Origin: Acidimicrobiales bacterium
Lineage (GTDB): Bacteria > Actinomycetota > Acidimicrobiia > Acidimicrobiales > JAVJTC01
Reading direction: 5' to 3'
NCBI GenBank assembly: GCA_040219085.1
Contig: JAVJTC010000012.1
Location: 1 to 64,000, forward strand
DNA: 64,000 bases
Within the stretch, counting starts at the first letter, position 1. Each line of letters starts with the position of its first letter. Below, in pieces: positions 20,486 to 28,872 of this stretch. A program made the translations under genes and the position numbers. Below the pieces are notes generated by a model that searched no databases, was not told the origin of the DNA, and saw only the letters and a list, made by a program, of their open reading frames with translations.

Positions 20486-20758
20486 ATGCCCAAGTCGATC
20501 CAAGAGATCCTCGACCACGCCGATGAACTCGCGCAGCGATTCGAGGACTACGAGCCCACCTCCGACGACGAGCGGCCGGTGGAGGAGTACCTCCTCGAAC
20601 GGGCCGCCCTGGCCCGCGCCCGGGGCGAGCGTCAGATCGTCGACGCAGTCACCGCCGCCCGCGCCAAGGGCGTCCCGTGGCAGCGAATCGGTGAACTCCT
20701 CGGCACATCTGCCCAGGCCGCCCAACAGCGATACGAGGCTGTCGTCGACGCAGGCTGA
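20486..20758 (+). CDS. Small helix-turn-helix-like protein
   Basis: 90 residues with AGGCCTGAG upstream of ATG 20486. The N-terminal two-thirds is helical and acidic (MPKSIQEILDHADELAQRFEDYE). The C-terminus, ARAKGVPWQRIGELLGTSAQAAQQRY, reads as a sigma-region-4/DeoR-like helix-turn-helix. It could be a small DNA-binding regulator. It lies 69 bases after the dioxygenase gene and 107 before rtcB. A role in controlling either is speculation. Confidence 0.75.
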   Translation: MPKSIQEILDHADELAQRFEDYEPTSDDERPVEEYLLERAALARARGERQIVDAVTAARAKGVPWQRIGELLGTSAQAAQQRYEAVVDAG

Positions 20759-20865
20759 CATCGCTCACCCGGCAGCGATCGGGCGCGACCAGTCGCGAAA
20801 CCCGCTGGCCGGACCGGCGGGGAGGGCCTTGACTGGAGCCTCCACGCACGAGGAGACACCCCCCG

Positions 20866-22023
20866 ATGGAACGGGTCACCGACAAGCTCACCAACTGGGC
20901 GAGCGAGATCGACGAGAAGGCCATGCAGCAGGCGCTGCGCTCGTCACGCATGCCCTTCGTCGACCACGTCGCCGTCATGCCCGACGCCCACTGGGGCATG
21001 GGAGCCACCGTCGGCTCGGTGATCGCCACCCGCGGGGCGATCATGCCCGCGGCGGTCGGCGTCGACATCGGCTGCGGGATGATCGCCCACGAGCTCGCCA
21101 TCGGCGCCGACCAGCTCCCCGACGACCTGGACGGCTTCATGCCCGCCGTCTCACGCTCCATCCCCGCCGGCGTCGGGCGCGGTCACCGTCGCGTCCACCG
21201 CGACGCCGAGGACTGGTTCGGCGCCAACCGGGACCGCTTCGCCACCGAACTGAACGACAAGATGTGCCGCAAGCTGCTCGGCCAGTACGGCTCGCTCGGC
21301 TCCGGGAACCATTTCTTCGAGATCTGCCTCGACGAGAACGACCGCGTCTGGTTCGTCCTGCACTCGGGCTCGCGGGGCATCGGCAACATGTTGGCGATGG
21401 GTCACATCCGCTCGGCGAAGCAGGCGATGAAAGACCGTCACATCCACCTCGAGGACGCGGATCTCGCCTACCTCGAGGAGAACGACGACGCCTTCGTCGC
21501 GTACGTGGCCGACATGACGGCCTGCCAGGACTACGCAATGGCCAACCGCATCAAGATGATGGATTCGGTCGTGCGCGCGTGGCGTGACGTCCATCCCTAC
21601 GAGGGTGGGCGCACCGTCAACTGCCACCACAACTTCACCCAGCGCGAGGACCACGGCCACGGCGAGGTCTGGATCACCCGCAAGGGTGCGATCTCGGCGC
21701 GCGCCGGCGAATTGGGTGTCGTGCCCGGCTCGATGGGCACCCGGTCCTACATCGTCGAGGGTCTCGGCTCGCCCGACAGCTTCCAGTCGTCGTCGCACGG
21801 GGCCGGTCGGACCATGTCGCGCGGCCAGGCGAAGAGGACCTTCTCGGTCGAGGACCTGACCGCGGCGATGGAGGGGCGGGTCTGGAACGCCGACAAGGCC
21901 CAGTCCCTCGTCGACGAGATCCCCGGCGCCTACAAGGACATCGACAGGGTGATGGCCGACCAGAGCGACCTGACGCGTCCCGTCCACACGCTGCGCCAGA
22001 TCCTCAACTACAAGGGCACCTGA
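20866..22023 (+). CDS. rtcB: RtcB family RNA ligase
   Basis: GTP/Mn-dependent ligase joining 2',3'-cyclic-phosphate (or 3'-phosphate) and 5'-OH RNA ends. 385 residues, of the shorter bacterial type. Metal and catalytic residues are visible: C70 (VDIGCGM), H149 (GSGNHFFE), H166 (LHSGSRG), H254/H255 (NCHHNFTQRE) and the guanylylation histidine H311 (SSSHGAGR). No archease or RtcA partner, and no RtcR-type regulator, is adjacent. It could repair RNA cut by a MazF-type toxin encoded about 1.4 kb upstream; this is only a thought from proximity. A GC-rich hairpin follows the stop. Confidence 0.95.
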   Translation: MERVTDKLTNWASEIDEKAMQQALRSSRMPFVDHVAVMPDAHWGMGATVGSVIATRGAIMPAAVGVDIGCGMIAHELAIGADQLPDDLDGFMPAVSRSIPAGVGRGHRRVHRDAEDWFGANRDRFATELNDKMCRKLLGQYGSLGSGNHFFEICLDENDRVWFVLHSGSRGIGNMLAMGHIRSAKQAMKDRHIHLEDADLAYLEENDDAFVAYVADMTACQDYAMANRIKMMDSVVRAWRDVHPYEGGRTVNCHHNFTQREDHGHGEVWITRKGAISARAGELGVVPGSMGTRSYIVEGLGSPDSFQSSSHGAGRTMSRGQAKRTFSVEDLTAAMEGRVWNADKAQSLVDEIPGAYKDIDRVMADQSDLTRPVHTLRQILNYKGT

Positions 22024-22027
22024 CGGC

Positions 22028-22052
22028 GCCGGGGCGGGCCACCCGCCCCGGC
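22028..22052 (+). terminator. Perfect GC-rich hairpin after rtcB
   Basis: An 11-base-pair stem (GCCGGGGCGGG / CCCGCCCCGGC) with a 3-base loop starts five bases after the rtcB stop. There is no T-tract, as is common in high-GC actinobacteria. Confidence 0.65.
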
Positions 22053-22088
22053 CTCACGCCGACGGACCGCGCACCGTACGATCAGGCC

Positions 22089-22541
22089 ATGCCCGGAATC
22101 GACATCTCCGTCACCATCGGCGCCACACCGACCGAAGTCTGGTCCGTCGTCGAAGACGTCGCCGGCCACGTCGAGTGGATGGCCGACGCCACCGAGATCA
22201 GGTTCCTCACCGACGAACGCTCCGGCGTGGGCGTGCGCTTCGAGTGCGACACGAAGGTCGGCCCGCTCACCACGACCGACGTCATGGAGATCACCGAGTG
22301 GGAGCCCGAACAGTCCATGGGCGTGCGCCACTCCGGCGCGGTGACCGGCGAAGGACGCTTCGAGCTCGAAGCCGTCGAACCCGACCACACGATCTTCCGG
22401 TGGTCAGAGGACCTGTCGTTCCCCTGGTACTTCGGCGGTCCGCTCGGCGAGTTCGCCGCCAAGCCCGTCCTGGAGTGGGTGTGGCGCCGGAACCTGACCC
22501 GCCTCGCCGGCATCGTCGAAGAGCGCTTCCCCCGCGCCTGA
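22089..22541 (+). CDS. SRPBCC / polyketide cyclase-like protein
   Basis: 150 residues. The opening IDISVTIGATPTEVWSVVEDVAGHVEWMADATEIRFL is the classic START-like SRPBCC pattern. ITEWEPEQSMGVRHSG and WSEDLSFPWYFGGPLGEFAAKPVLEWVWRRNL complete the helix-grip fold. Such proteins bind hydrophobic ligands; the ligand here is unknown. Confidence 0.9.
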   Translation: MPGIDISVTIGATPTEVWSVVEDVAGHVEWMADATEIRFLTDERSGVGVRFECDTKVGPLTTTDVMEITEWEPEQSMGVRHSGAVTGEGRFELEAVEPDHTIFRWSEDLSFPWYFGGPLGEFAAKPVLEWVWRRNLTRLAGIVEERFPRA

Positions 22542-22585
22542 AGCCCGGACCAGCAGCGGACGGCCGCACGGTTGGAGACGCAGGG

Positions 22586-23464
22586 CTAGAAGAGCGGGTC
22601 CATCCAGCGCGTCGAGGCCCACAGGCTGCCGATGATCCCGATGGCGGCCACGCACCCGATCGCCGCCCACCCGACCCCCTTCGAACCAGGCCGCACCTTC
22701 CCGGGCCACCCGAAGATCGCCACGCCGATGATGAAGCCGCCGACGAGACCGCCGAGGTGCCCGCCGAGCGAGATCGAGCGTACGCCGATGGAGATGATCA
22801 CGTTCACGAGGATCAGCGCGCCGATCCCCGACTGCCAGACGTTCATCCCGTTGCTGCGCTGCGCGGCGAGCACGGCGCCCATGAGCCCGAACACCGCCCC
22901 CGACGCCCCCACGGTCAGACCGAAGGGCTCGTCGATCAGCGCACCGAAGGCACCGGCGGTCAGGGCGGCGCCGTAGAGGCCGAGGAAGCGCAGACGACCG
23001 AGCCCCTGCTCGAGCGAACGGCCCAGTTGCCACAGCAGGAACATGTTGAAGCCGATGTGGACGAGGCCCCGGTGCAGGAACGCGCTGGTGAAGATCCGGT
23101 ACCACTCGCCGTCCTGATCGACGAAGAACCCACTGAGACCGCCGTCGAACGTCAGATCGCCCACGCCGCCGCCGCCGAACAAGCCGGCCCCCGTCGCCAC
23201 GTCGATGACGAAGACGATCACGTTTATCGCGATTATCGCCTCGGTGACCACTGCCCGGTTGCGGGCGAGAGCGAAGATCTCCCGACCCTTCAGCGAGGTC
23301 TGACTGTGCGTGCGGGTGCAGTCGGGGCAGTGGAACCCCACCGACGCGGTGCGCATGCAGTCCGGGCAGATGGTCCGCCCACAACGTTGGCAGCGCACGC
23401 CGGCCGGGCGGCCCGGGTGGCGATAGCAGACGGTCTCGTCGGTACCGTCGATCTGTCCGGTCAC
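22586..23464 (-). CDS. Rhomboid intramembrane serine protease with N-terminal zinc finger
   Basis: 292 residues, GTG start. Cysteines C13, C25, C28, C33, C36, C46 and C49 with nearby histidines form a B-box-like zinc module in the first 50 residues. The six-helix rhomboid core follows. The catalytic serine is S188 (TVGASGAVFGLMG) and the histidine H236 (LGGHLGGLVGG); HIGFNMFLLWQLG carries the helix-2 signature. The zinc module fused to rhomboid is known in actinobacteria. Substrates unknown. Confidence 0.94.
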   Translation of the reverse strand: MTGQIDGTDETVCYRHPGRPAGVRCQRCGRTICPDCMRTASVGFHCPDCTRTHSQTSLKGREIFALARNRAVVTEAIIAINVIVFVIDVATGAGLFGGGGVGDLTFDGGLSGFFVDQDGEWYRIFTSAFLHRGLVHIGFNMFLLWQLGRSLEQGLGRLRFLGLYGAALTAGAFGALIDEPFGLTVGASGAVFGLMGAVLAAQRSNGMNVWQSGIGALILVNVIISIGVRSISLGGHLGGLVGGFIIGVAIFGWPGKVRPGSKGVGWAAIGCVAAIGIIGSLWASTRWMDPLF

Positions 23465-23549
23465 GGGTGCTCACGGTACCGGGCCGGCCACGCCTGTCGG
23501 AACCGGGCCGCGAGTCGTCGCGGGGCCGGCGGGCTGCGATACTCCAGGC

Positions 23550-23744
23550 GTGCCGGCCACCGCATCCGATGTCGCAGCGACGGTCGTTCTCGCCCACCAG
23601 GGCGGCTGGGACGAGATCCTCTTCGTCGCCGTACCCCTCGCCGTGTTCGCAGTGGTGCTCGCAGTGGCCAATTCACGGGCGAAGCGTCGGTCGGCCGACC
23701 GTGACGGCGGACCCCGCGCCGGGGACTCCTCGTCGACGTCGTGA
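23550..23744 (+). CDS. Small single-pass membrane protein
   Basis: 64 residues, GTG start. One membrane helix (residues about 23-41, ILFVAVPLAVFAVVLAVAN), then a basic/hydrophilic tail (SRAKRRSADRDGG). Divergent from rhomboid with an 85-base gap. Function unknown; coding status is supported by the hydrophobic segment and codon bias only. Confidence 0.6.
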   Translation: MPATASDVAATVVLAHQGGWDEILFVAVPLAVFAVVLAVANSRAKRRSADRDGGPRAGDSSSTS

Positions 23745-23770
23745 ACCTGCGACGCCGTGGCGCGCCTGCG

Positions 23771-25036
23771 TCAGCGGCGTTCGATGTCGCAGCCGAGACC
23801 GGCGAGTTTGCCGACCAGGTCCTCGTATCCACGGTCGATGTGGTCGACCCCGGACAGGACCGTCTCCCCCTCCGCGGCCAGGCCGGCCACGACGAGCGCC
23901 GCGCCCGCCCGGATGTCAGGCGCCCGCACCGGGGCGCCGGAGAGGCTCGGCCGGCCCCGCACGACCGCATGCTGGGAGTCCGTGCGGATGTCGGCACCCA
24001 TGCGGACGAGCTCGTCGATGTAGCGGAACCGCCCGGCGAAGAGGTTCTCGGTGACGATGCCCACCCCGTCGGCAACCGACAGCATCGCCACGAACAGCGG
24101 CTTCGTGTCGGTGGCCACCCCGGGGTACGGCAGGGTGGAGACGTCGATCGAGCGGAGCCGGTCCGGGCCGCGCATCGCCCAGATACCACCCGGCGCGGGC
24201 GACGTACGCACGCCCATCTCCCCGAGTTTCTGACAGAACATGTGCATGTGGTCGGGCCGGGCGTCGTCGATGGTGATCTCGCCGCCTGCGACCGCCACCG
24301 CCGCCAGGTACGTCGCCGCCTCGATCCGGTCCGGGATGACCGTGTGGTCCACTGCCCGGAGTTCGTCCACGCCCTCGACCGTGATCGTCGAGGTGCCCGC
24401 GCCGAGGATCTGCGCGCCCATCCGGTTACAGAACGCGGCCAGGTCCGCTATCTCGGGTTCCCGGGCGGCGTTCTCGATGGTCGTGGTCCCCTTCGCGAGA
24501 ACGGCGGCCATCATCACGTTCTCGGTGGCGGTCACGGACGGAAAGTCGAACACGACCTCGGCGCCGACGAGACCGTCGGCACGGGCGATGATCTCGCCGT
24601 GACGGATCTCGATGTCAGCCCCGAGCGCCTCGAGTCCCCGCAGGTGCATGTCCACCGGACGCGGACCGAAGTCGTCCCCGCCCGGCAGCGCGACACGCGC
24701 CTCACCGAACCGGGCCACGAGCGGTCCGAGGACGACGATCGAGGCCCGCATCCGCTCGACCAGCTCGTAGGGCGCAACCGGGTCGTGGGCGTCGGGGCTG
24801 ATCACCGCGACCTCGTGGGGGGCCGGTCGTTCGCAGCGCGCGCCCATCGCCGTGAGGAGATCACACATCCAGCCGACGTCGGAGATGGCCGGCACGTTGC
24901 GAAGCGTGAAGCGGCCCGAGGCGAGGGTCGTGGCGGCCATCAACTTGAGCACGCTGTTCTTCGCGCCGGCGACCCGCACCGAACCCGACAGTGGTCCCGA
25001 ACCCCTCACGAGGATCCGACTCTCGCTCTCGGTCAC
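23771..25036 (-). CDS. murA: UDP-N-acetylglucosamine 1-carboxyvinyltransferase MurA (Cys-to-Asp active site)
   Basis: First committed step of peptidoglycan precursor synthesis: transfers enolpyruvate from PEP to UDP-GlcNAc. 421 residues from GTG 25034-25036, which has GGGGAGG five bases upstream; an ATG 33 bases earlier lacks such a site. KNSVLK near the N-terminus is the conserved substrate-binding lysine region. The active-site loop reads LPGGDDFGPRPVDMH, so the position of the fosfomycin-targeted cysteine (E. coli C115) is D121. The same Cys-to-Asp change makes M. tuberculosis MurA insensitive to fosfomycin, so intrinsic resistance of this enzyme is expected. Confidence 0.96.
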   Translation of the reverse strand: MTESESRILVRGSGPLSGSVRVAGAKNSVLKLMAATTLASGRFTLRNVPAISDVGWMCDLLTAMGARCERPAPHEVAVISPDAHDPVAPYELVERMRASIVVLGPLVARFGEARVALPGGDDFGPRPVDMHLRGLEALGADIEIRHGEIIARADGLVGAEVVFDFPSVTATENVMMAAVLAKGTTTIENAAREPEIADLAAFCNRMGAQILGAGTSTITVEGVDELRAVDHTVIPDRIEAATYLAAVAVAGGEITIDDARPDHMHMFCQKLGEMGVRTSPAPGGIWAMRGPDRLRSIDVSTLPYPGVATDTKPLFVAMLSVADGVGIVTENLFAGRFRYIDELVRMGADIRTDSQHAVVRGRPSLSGAPVRAPDIRAGAALVVAGLAAEGETVLSGVDHIDRGYEDLVGKLAGLGCDIERR

Positions 25037-25116
25037 GGCCACCTCCCCTCGCCGGCGAATGCAGGGCATCCAAGTATGGACCCGGCCACCCCGACGCGCA
25101 GAGCACCCCGGGCGTC

Positions 25117-26655
25117 GTGGCCCGCCTGACCGCCGTCCACGTCGTCGACGACGGGGGCCTCGCCCGTCTGGCCGAGCCCCGCAGCGACCTGCTCATCGAG
25201 GCCGCCGACGCGCAGGGCAGGGCCTTCACGGCCGCCGTGGGACCCTTCACCAGCTACGAGCGCCACCTGGACGTGGCCGACGGCCCCGACGGCAGCCACA
25301 CGGTGACCGAGACGACCGAGTTCCGCCTCGCGGTGCCGGTGTGGCGCGTCGCGCTCACGCCCCTCGTGAAACGCCGTCTGCGTCACCGCCACGACGCCAT
25401 GCCCTGGTGGGCGCCTCCCGACCACCTCGACACCCGCGCCGCCCACGGCCTCGGCGTGCTCTGCCTGCTCTCGCTCGTCACCGGCTACCTCGGGACCCTG
25501 CTGAGCCAGACCATCGCGTTCGCCGTCGACGAGTTCGAGGCGAGCGACAGCGCCCAGGGGGCGACGCTCGCCGCGGTGCGGATCGGGATCGTCATCTCGG
25601 TCGTGCTCGTCGCATTGGCGGACCGGCGGGGCCGCCGCAAGATCCTCGTCGCCACGACCGTGGCGGCGTGCGTCGTCTCGTCCACCGCCGCTCTCAGCGT
25701 GGACCTCTGGAGCTACGGGACGAGCCAGGCCGTCGCCCGTGGCCTGTCCACCGCCATGGCCCTGCTGATCGGGGTCATCGCCGCCGAGGAGACCCCGGCG
25801 GGCTCACGGGCCTACGCCGCCTCGGTCCTCACGCTGTCCGCCGCGCTGGGGTCGGGCATGGTGGTGTGGTTCCTCCCCCTCACCGACCTGGGGGTGCGGG
25901 CGTGGCGACTGCTGTACCTGCTGCCGCTGGCGATCATGCCGTTCGCCTGGGCATGGGCACGGTGGCTCCCCGAGACCCGACGATTCGAGATACAGGCCAC
26001 CGCGGTCCGTGCCAAACGGCGGTTCACCGAAGGCGTCGACCGGGGCCGATTCATCCTGCTCGCGGTCAGCGCCTTCCTCATCGCGGCGTTCGCCGCCCCC
26101 GCATCACAGTTCCAGAACGACTTCCTCAAGGACGAGCGCGGCTTCTCCGGGGCACGAATCAGTGCGTTCCAACTCATCACGAACACACCCGCCGGGATCG
26201 GCGTGTTCGTCGCCGGCCGGTTCGCCGACACCCGCGGCCGCAAGGTCGTGGCAACCATCGGCCTCATCGGCGGCGCCGCGTTCACGATCGGCCGCTACGG
26301 CGACAGCGGATGGCCGATGTGGATGTGGGGAACGCTCGCGACGATCATCGGATCCGCGACCATCCCCGCTCTCGGGGTCTACGGACCGGAACTGTTCGGC
26401 ACCGCCAACCGGGGCGGGGCGAACGGGATGCTCGGCGCGATCGGCGTCGTCGGCTCCAGCCTCGGGTTACTGATCGTCGGCTTCCTCTCCGACGAGCTCG
26501 GCGGCTTCGGCCCGACCTTCGCGATCATGGCGATCGGCCCGCTCATCGTGGCGGTGCTCGTCATCGTCGCCTTCCCCGAGACGGCTCGTCGTGAACTCGA
26601 GGACCTCAACCCCGGTGATGCCGCCGGACCCACCGCGGACCCCACGCCATCGTGA
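25117..26655 (+). CDS. MFS transporter with a soluble N-terminal domain
   Basis: 512 residues from GTG 25117. About 110 residues precede the first membrane helix and look like an SRPBCC/START-like beta-rich domain (GPFTSYERHLDVADGP, TVTETTEFRLAVPVWRVAL). This is not a usual MFS part. The transporter follows with the 2-3 loop signature LADRRGRRKILVAT, a second half with FADTRGRKVVATIGL, and about 12 helices. The sugar/drug-type MFS subgroup is likely, substrate unknown. Divergent from murA with 80 bases between the starts. Confidence 0.88.
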   Translation: MARLTAVHVVDDGGLARLAEPRSDLLIEAADAQGRAFTAAVGPFTSYERHLDVADGPDGSHTVTETTEFRLAVPVWRVALTPLVKRRLRHRHDAMPWWAPPDHLDTRAAHGLGVLCLLSLVTGYLGTLLSQTIAFAVDEFEASDSAQGATLAAVRIGIVISVVLVALADRRGRRKILVATTVAACVVSSTAALSVDLWSYGTSQAVARGLSTAMALLIGVIAAEETPAGSRAYAASVLTLSAALGSGMVVWFLPLTDLGVRAWRLLYLLPLAIMPFAWAWARWLPETRRFEIQATAVRAKRRFTEGVDRGRFILLAVSAFLIAAFAAPASQFQNDFLKDERGFSGARISAFQLITNTPAGIGVFVAGRFADTRGRKVVATIGLIGGAAFTIGRYGDSGWPMWMWGTLATIIGSATIPALGVYGPELFGTANRGGANGMLGAIGVVGSSLGLLIVGFLSDELGGFGPTFAIMAIGPLIVAVLVIVAFPETARRELEDLNPGDAAGPTADPTPS

Positions 26656-26688
26656 GCTGATCCACGCCGCAGCGCAGGGCTCCGCCGC

Positions 26689-27255
26689 TCAGAAGGTGGT
26701 GTCGACCCACTCCGCGACGATCGTCGCGATCTCGGCGTCGACCGACGGTTTCGGGTCGTGGTTGCCTGCGACGAAACTCAACGTCACCTCACCCGGAATG
26801 GCCGCCACGTGGTGGGCGAACTCGTCGGGGGTGCCGAAGGGGTCCCGCTCCCCTGAGATGAACAGGCACGGCACCTCGAGCGCTCCGAAGTGACCCACCC
26901 GCAGCTTCTCGGGCTTGCCGGGCGGATGCAGCGGATAGCTCAACAGCACCAGTCCCGCGGCCGGCAGACCCTCGGCCACCGCCATCGAACACATCCGACC
27001 CCCGAAGGAGCGTCCACCCAGGAGGATGGCCCCGGCGTCGACACCGAGTCGATCCGCGAGGGCGTGCGCCTCGGCGTCGATGAACGGCAGGATCTTCGGG
27101 GCGCGGTCCGGAGCACGTCGACCCTCGCGCCTGTAGGGGAAGTCGACCCGCTCGACGGGTATCCCGAGCGCCTCGTCCACAGCGACGAGTCCGTGATGGG
27201 TGCGATCGCCACCGGCCCCGTGGGTCAGGAGCAGACCCGCGGCCGAGCGGGTCAC
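26689..27255 (-). CDS. Alpha/beta hydrolase (KANSL3/Tex30, dienelactone hydrolase-like)
   Basis: 188 residues, GTG start overlapping the upstream stop (GTGA). Opening LLLTHGAGGDRTH gives the oxyanion region. The nucleophile elbow is GGRSFGGRM (Ser in GxSxG), the acid is GERDPFGTP and the histidine is AGNHDPKP, the last typical of the KANSL3/Tex30 subgroup. Substrate unknown. Translationally coupled to the J-domain protein gene. Confidence 0.9.
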   Translation of the reverse strand: MTRSAAGLLLTHGAGGDRTHHGLVAVDEALGIPVERVDFPYRREGRRAPDRAPKILPFIDAEAHALADRLGVDAGAILLGGRSFGGRMCSMAVAEGLPAAGLVLLSYPLHPPGKPEKLRVGHFGALEVPCLFISGERDPFGTPDEFAHHVAAIPGEVTLSFVAGNHDPKPSVDAEIATIVAEWVDTTF

Positions 27256-27977
27256 GCGAGCAGGATCCGGCGGGCCTCGGATAGCTCGGCGATGCGCTCC
27301 GCCGCCCCTTCGGAGGTGCCGCCCTGGTCCGGATGGGCGTCACGCAACAGCCGCCGGAACTGCGCCTGCACGCTCTCGCGGTCCACCGGGCCCTTCTGCT
27401 CGGCGACAGGCAGGTCGTCGAACCCGAGCACCGTCATCGCCCAGGTCCGGGGATCCCCGATGGCCGCCAGGGTCGCACCCGACATCCCACGGCTCGCCAC
27501 GATGAACTCCAGCAGTTCGACATCGCTCCCGACACCTCCCCACCGCATGGCTCGCCGCATGGTCTCGATGACGACCTTGCGGGGGCCACGGGGCATCTCG
27601 GCCGCGGCGTACACGGCCGCCAGCACGTGCTGAGCGGGACGTGCGTCCTCGCCTTCGGTGCGTAGGCGGAGACGGTCGCCTTCGAGGCGGACGAGTCGGT
27701 GCCGGGTCCGGCCGAGGCCGACGATGTCGGCCTGGAACCGGTGACGCAGACGGGGCTGGGTGATCCGGAAGCCCCGCTCGACCTCGACGAGGAGTTCACG
27801 GAGGTCCTCGCGCTCCTCGTCGTCCATCCACGCGGAATAGCGACCCACGATGGCGGCGAGGAGGATCCCACCGGAGCCGGGAGGATCGTCGACGGGAAGG
27901 TGACGCTCACCGAGCGCGACCCGGCGCGTCGGGGCGACCGGGCGCGAGTGCCGGACTTCCAGTTCAGCGAGCACCAC
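27252..27977 (-). CDS. Protein with C-terminal J-domain
   Basis: 241 residues, GTG start. The C-terminal 50 residues (VQAQFRRLLRDAHPDQGG ... ELSEARRILL) form a J-domain with its HPD at 215-217, which would stimulate a DnaK-type Hsp70. The preceding about 190 residues are unrecognised: acidic and basic helices, including DDEEREDLRELLVEVERGF and LLEFIVASRGMSGATLAAIGDPRTWAM. J at the C-terminus is unlike classical DnaJ, where it is N-terminal. No glycine-rich or zinc region is present. The start is uncertain; downstream in-frame starts exist. Confidence 0.82.
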   Translation of the reverse strand: MVLAELEVRHSRPVAPTRRVALGERHLPVDDPPGSGGILLAAIVGRYSAWMDDEEREDLRELLVEVERGFRITQPRLRHRFQADIVGLGRTRHRLVRLEGDRLRLRTEGEDARPAQHVLAAVYAAAEMPRGPRKVVIETMRRAMRWGGVGSDVELLEFIVASRGMSGATLAAIGDPRTWAMTVLGFDDLPVAEQKGPVDRESVQAQFRRLLRDAHPDQGGTSEGAAERIAELSEARRILLA

Positions 27978-28014
27978 GAAGAGAATCTACCGGCGCCGAC
28001 TCACCGAAGATAAG

Positions 28015-28824
28015 TCAGACGAGAACGTGGAGGCGGTCGCGCAGAGCGGCGGCCTTCTCGAGGAGTTCGTCGTCGTCACCCTCACGGTCCGCGAGCAGAT
28101 CACGCAGCTCGCCGCACATGGCGAGCAGCCCGCGCCAGTCGGCCGTCTCGAACCCGAACGGGAGGCGTAGTTGCTCGGCCAACTCGACATGGTCGAGGAA
28201 GGAACGCACGACCCGGGCGTCTCCTGCGCCGCGGCGCAACTTGTCGACGATCAGGAACATCTCGGTGATGACGGTGTGCGCGTCCACACCGTCCACGCCC
28301 GGACCGAACTGGTCGGCCGTCTCGTCGAGGCGGTCGAACACCGCCTCGGCACCCTCCTCGTCGCTCGAGAGGACGACGAGCTCCCCGTCCGCGGTGAAGT
28401 CGTGGGCGATCCCCGCGGCGCCCAGCGCGTGGGTGAGTCTCGTCAGCTGCTCGTCGTCGTACTCCTCGAGTTCGTAGACGGTCTTCTCCGCGTCGGGGTC
28501 GAGCGTCGGCGCAGCCGCCTCCTCCACCTGGTCCACGAGTTCGTCGACAGCATCCTCATCGGCCTCGCGGACGATCAGCGACGCACCCTGCCAGGCGTGC
28601 ATCACGTCGGCGCCGGTGAGAAGGCTCTCGAGCATGACCCGTGACTCCGCCGCCCACTCGTGCAGGTCGTAGGCCAGTTGCTCCTCGTCCTCGGTACCGA
28701 CCGTGGTCACGTCCGTGGGGGGATGGTCCACCGTCGGCACGGCGCACTCGACACATACGAGGACGTCCTCGTTGTATTCCGCACCGCACTGGAAACACCA
28801 CGCTCCGGTTGTCACGACGTCCAT
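28015..28824 (-). CDS. Zinc-ribbon protein, function unknown
   Basis: 269 residues from ATG 28822-28824; an earlier GTG (28870-28872) would abut the divergent glpX start. A zinc ribbon opens the protein ([19 protein letters not shown]: two CxxC pairs). Two similar acidic domains follow ([27 protein letters not shown] and [28 protein letters not shown]), resembling the DUF2007 putative signal-transducing fold. The C-terminal third is helical ([19 protein letters not shown] ... [12 protein letters not shown]). Strongly acidic overall. No catalytic motif. Confidence 0.8.
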   Translation of the reverse strand: MDVVTTGAWCFQCGAEYNEDVLVCVECAVPTVDHPPTDVTTVGTEDEEQLAYDLHEWAAESRVMLESLLTGADVMHAWQGASLIVREADEDAVDELVDQVEEAAAPTLDPDAEKTVYELEEYDDEQLTRLTHALGAAGIAHDFTADGELVVLSSDEEGAEAVFDRLDETADQFGPGVDGVDAHTVITEMFLIVDKLRRGAGDARVVRSFLDHVELAEQLRLPFGFETADWRGLLAMCGELRDLLADREGDDDELLEKAAALRDRLHVLV

Positions 28825-28872
28825 CCTCGCATGGATTTCGGACGGACCGTCCAAGGGCGTACTGTCAGTCAC

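Noticed and set aside
22565-22640. A tRNA or small RNA gene in the spacer between the SRPBCC and rhomboid genes
   Set aside because: No cloverleaf or T-loop sequence could be built; the rhomboid coding region begins at 22586.
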